Made by a program: the position numbers and the translations under genes. The notes under the pieces are model-generated. The model was not told where the DNA came from. It worked only from the letters and a program-made list of their open reading frames with translations, and searched no databases. A DNA stretch of 59,103 bases from Microbispora corallina (lineage in GTDB: Bacteria; Actinomycetota; Actinomycetes; Streptosporangiales; Streptosporangiaceae): assembly GCF_016863035.1 (NCBI RefSeq), contig NZ_BOOC01000044.1:1-59103 (forward strand). Reading direction: 5' to 3'. The first letter of the stretch is position 1. Each line of letters starts with the position of its first letter. Of this stretch, positions 57,803-59,103 are shown one piece after another.

Positions 57803-59092
57803 TTGCCCCTCCACCGTCTCATCGTCCCGGTGGCCGCCGTCGCGGCGGCGGCCACCCTGGCCCTCCTCGCGGGCTCCGCTCATGCCGATAGCGCTCCCGG
57901 AAGCGCTATCGCAGCGAAGAAGCCGGTCACGCCGAAGACCGTCGTCCTCGACGGCTCGCGGCTGGCCCGCACGCGCGACCAGGTCCGCCACGTTCCGGCA
58001 CTGCGCCGCGACCTGGACGCGCTGACCGCCCAGGCCGACGCCTGGCTGACCGAGGGCCCCTGGTCCGTCACGGACAAGCCCCAGGTCGCGCCCAGCGGCG
58101 ACAGGCACGACTACCTCAGCGAGGCGCCGTACTGGTGGCCCAGCCAGCCGAAGACGGCCGACAACCCGTGGGGCTGCCCGTACGTGCAGAAGGACGGCGT
58201 CCGCAACCCCGCGATCGACGAGATCACCGACCACGCCGAGCGCGGCGAGATGTTCACGGCCGTCTACACGCTCACCCTCGCCTGGTACTACACCGGCAGG
58301 GCGGCGTACGCCGAGCGGGCCGCGCTCGACCTGCGGACCTGGTTCGTCGACCCGGCCACCCGGATGAACCCGCGCCTGACCTACACCCAGTTCATCCCCT
58401 GCAAGGTGGACGGCCGGGGCATCGGGATCATCGACTTCTCCCAGCAGTTCACCGACATCCTGGACGCGACGGCGATCCTCGACCTGGGGGCGCCCACCTG
58501 GACCAGGGCCGACCACGACGCGATGCGCAGCTGGTATGCCGACTTCCTCACCTGGCTGCGGACCAGCCCGAACGGGATCGAGGAGGCCGCGGCCGCCAAC
58601 AACCACGGGTCGTTCTACGACATGCAGAACGCCGCGCTCGCCCTCGCCACCGGGCAGCGCGACCTCGCCCGGCAGATCGTGGAGGACGCCGAGGTCAAAC
58701 GGCTGGACGTCCAGCTCGCGGCCGACGGCAGCCAGCCGAACGAGATCAGCAGGACGCGCAGCTGGCACTACTCCACGTTCAACCTGGTCGCGCTGACCCG
58801 CCTGGCGGCCGTCGGCGAGCACGCAGGCGTGAACCTGTGGACGTACCGGACGCCTCAGGGCGGCGGCCTGGCGACGTCGATCGACTACCTGCTGCCCGTC
58901 GCCAGCGGCGCCGCCGCCTGGCCCCACCCCGAGTTGGAGTTCTCCAGGTACGCCGCGAGCGACATCGTCCACGCGGCGGCCGACCACGGCGACCGTGCGG
59001 CCCGGAAGGCGGTGCCCCTACTGGAGGCGCCGCCCGGCGGCGACCTGTGGCCGCTCCGCCCCGCGGTGGAGCAGCTCGACCCGATCGGCTGA
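57803..59092 (+). CDS. Secreted alginate-lyase-family polysaccharide lyase
   Basis: A 429-residue enzyme. It starts at TTG 57803 after ACGGAG, and a signal peptide follows (MPLHRLIVPVAAVAAAATLALLAGSAHAD). The (alpha/alpha) barrel of the Alginate_lyase family covers about 50-420: YLSEAPYWWPSQPKTADNPWGCPYVQKDG, the Asn267-His268 pair in AAAANNHGSFYDMQN, and Arg319/Tyr323 in EISRTRSWHYSTFNL. These correspond to catalytic residues of A1-III-type lyases. It cleaves uronate polysaccharides by beta-elimination; the exact polymer is unknown. Probably one operon with the symporter. Confidence 0.87.
   Translation: MPLHRLIVPVAAVAAAATLALLAGSAHADSAPGSAIAAKKPVTPKTVVLDGSRLARTRDQVRHVPALRRDLDALTAQADAWLTEGPWSVTDKPQVAPSGDRHDYLSEAPYWWPSQPKTADNPWGCPYVQKDGVRNPAIDEITDHAERGEMFTAVYTLTLAWYYTGRAAYAERAALDLRTWFVDPATRMNPRLTYTQFIPCKVDGRGIGIIDFSQQFTDILDATAILDLGAPTWTRADHDAMRSWYADFLTWLRTSPNGIEEAAAANNHGSFYDMQNAALALATGQRDLARQIVEDAEVKRLDVQLAADGSQPNEISRTRSWHYSTFNLVALTRLAAVGEHAGVNLWTYRTPQGGGLATSIDYLLPVASGAAAWPHPELEFSRYAASDIVHAAADHGDRAARKAVPLLEAPPGGDLWPLRPAVEQLDPIG
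57886..57911. promoter_or_regulatory. Stem-loop / paired AGCGCT operator-like motif in lyase signal region
   Basis: CGATAGCGCT (57886-57895) and AGCGCTATCG (57902-57911) form a perfect 10-bp stem with a 6-base loop. GATAGCGCT is identical to part of the operator at 674-687. It is inside the coding sequence just after the signal peptide. It may be an intragenic LacI-type site or an mRNA hairpin. Confidence 0.45.
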
Positions 59093-59103
59093 CCGGGTGA
59101 ACG

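Overview
The window is a GC-rich actinobacterial chromosome segment with tightly packed genes, many ATGA/GTGA start-stop overlaps and frequent GTG starts. The best order-level markers are BldC, a DUF3073 protein beside a Glu/Leu/Phe/Val-type dehydrogenase, and purM-purF next to them. This is the bldC/vdh/purMF neighbourhood known from Streptomyces. Together with a LacI-controlled CBM2 cellulose-binding protein it points to a filamentous actinomycete, probably Streptosporangiaceae-like. The genus is an inference. I see no insertion sequence, phage, CRISPR array, tRNA or rRNA.

Layout. 1-5.3 kb: a partial secreted CBM2 protein with two LacI-type operators, a large ECF sigma factor of the SigX5/SigG type, small conserved proteins, a membrane protein and a secreted repeat protein. 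5.4-8.1 kb: an OmpR-type two-component system with a phased direct-repeat operator; the kinase frame runs on through the next gene in antisense. 7.6-10.9 kb: a divergent WYL regulator unit and an M1-peptidase-like protein that has lost its zinc site. 11.7-19.3 kb: a resistance-flavoured block with a tetracycline ribosomal-protection-type GTPase behind a leader ORF, a TetR/ABC exporter operon, a MerR regulator with a MerR-type promoter, and a TetX-like flavin monooxygenase. 19.4-26.5 kb: lipoamide dehydrogenase, SRPBCC, DsbA-like and lipoprotein genes, a GAF / GAF-ANTAR / STAS signalling cluster, pyrD and a copper chaperone. 26.5-31.5 kb: GH20 hexosaminidase, an amidase lipoprotein, and LacI and TetR regulators.

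31.9-38.8 kb: bldC, a conserved partner gene, vdh-like dehydrogenase, DUF3073, purM, purF, a DUF4190 protein and a sterol-carrier-family protein. 38.8-42.5 kb: two DHA2 drug exporters and a TetR whose palindromes sit before both. 42.7-45.6 kb: a Crp/Fnr regulator beside a membrane GAF-adenylate cyclase. 45.8-46.7 kb: a secreted collagen-like protein. 46.9-50.9 kb: purL, purQ, an RsbW-type kinase and purS. 51.0-54.7 kb: branched-chain/pyruvate-type 2-oxoacid dehydrogenase E1 alpha, E1 beta and E2; a matching E3 lies at 19.4-20.8 kb. 54.8-59.1 kb: a PpiC/SurA-related peptide-maturation-type protein, a Dabb protein, and a solute:sodium symporter followed by an alginate-lyase-family enzyme.

The signals most worth checking are: the zinc-site-less M1 protein; three short upstream ORFs coupled to or overlapping real genes (Tet GTPase, purQ, E1 alpha); the shared TetR operators of the two exporters; the alternative hairpins before DUF3073; the 50-triplet collagen protein; the orphan PpiC-related protein; and the TCAGATA repeat cluster before the symporter/lyase pair.
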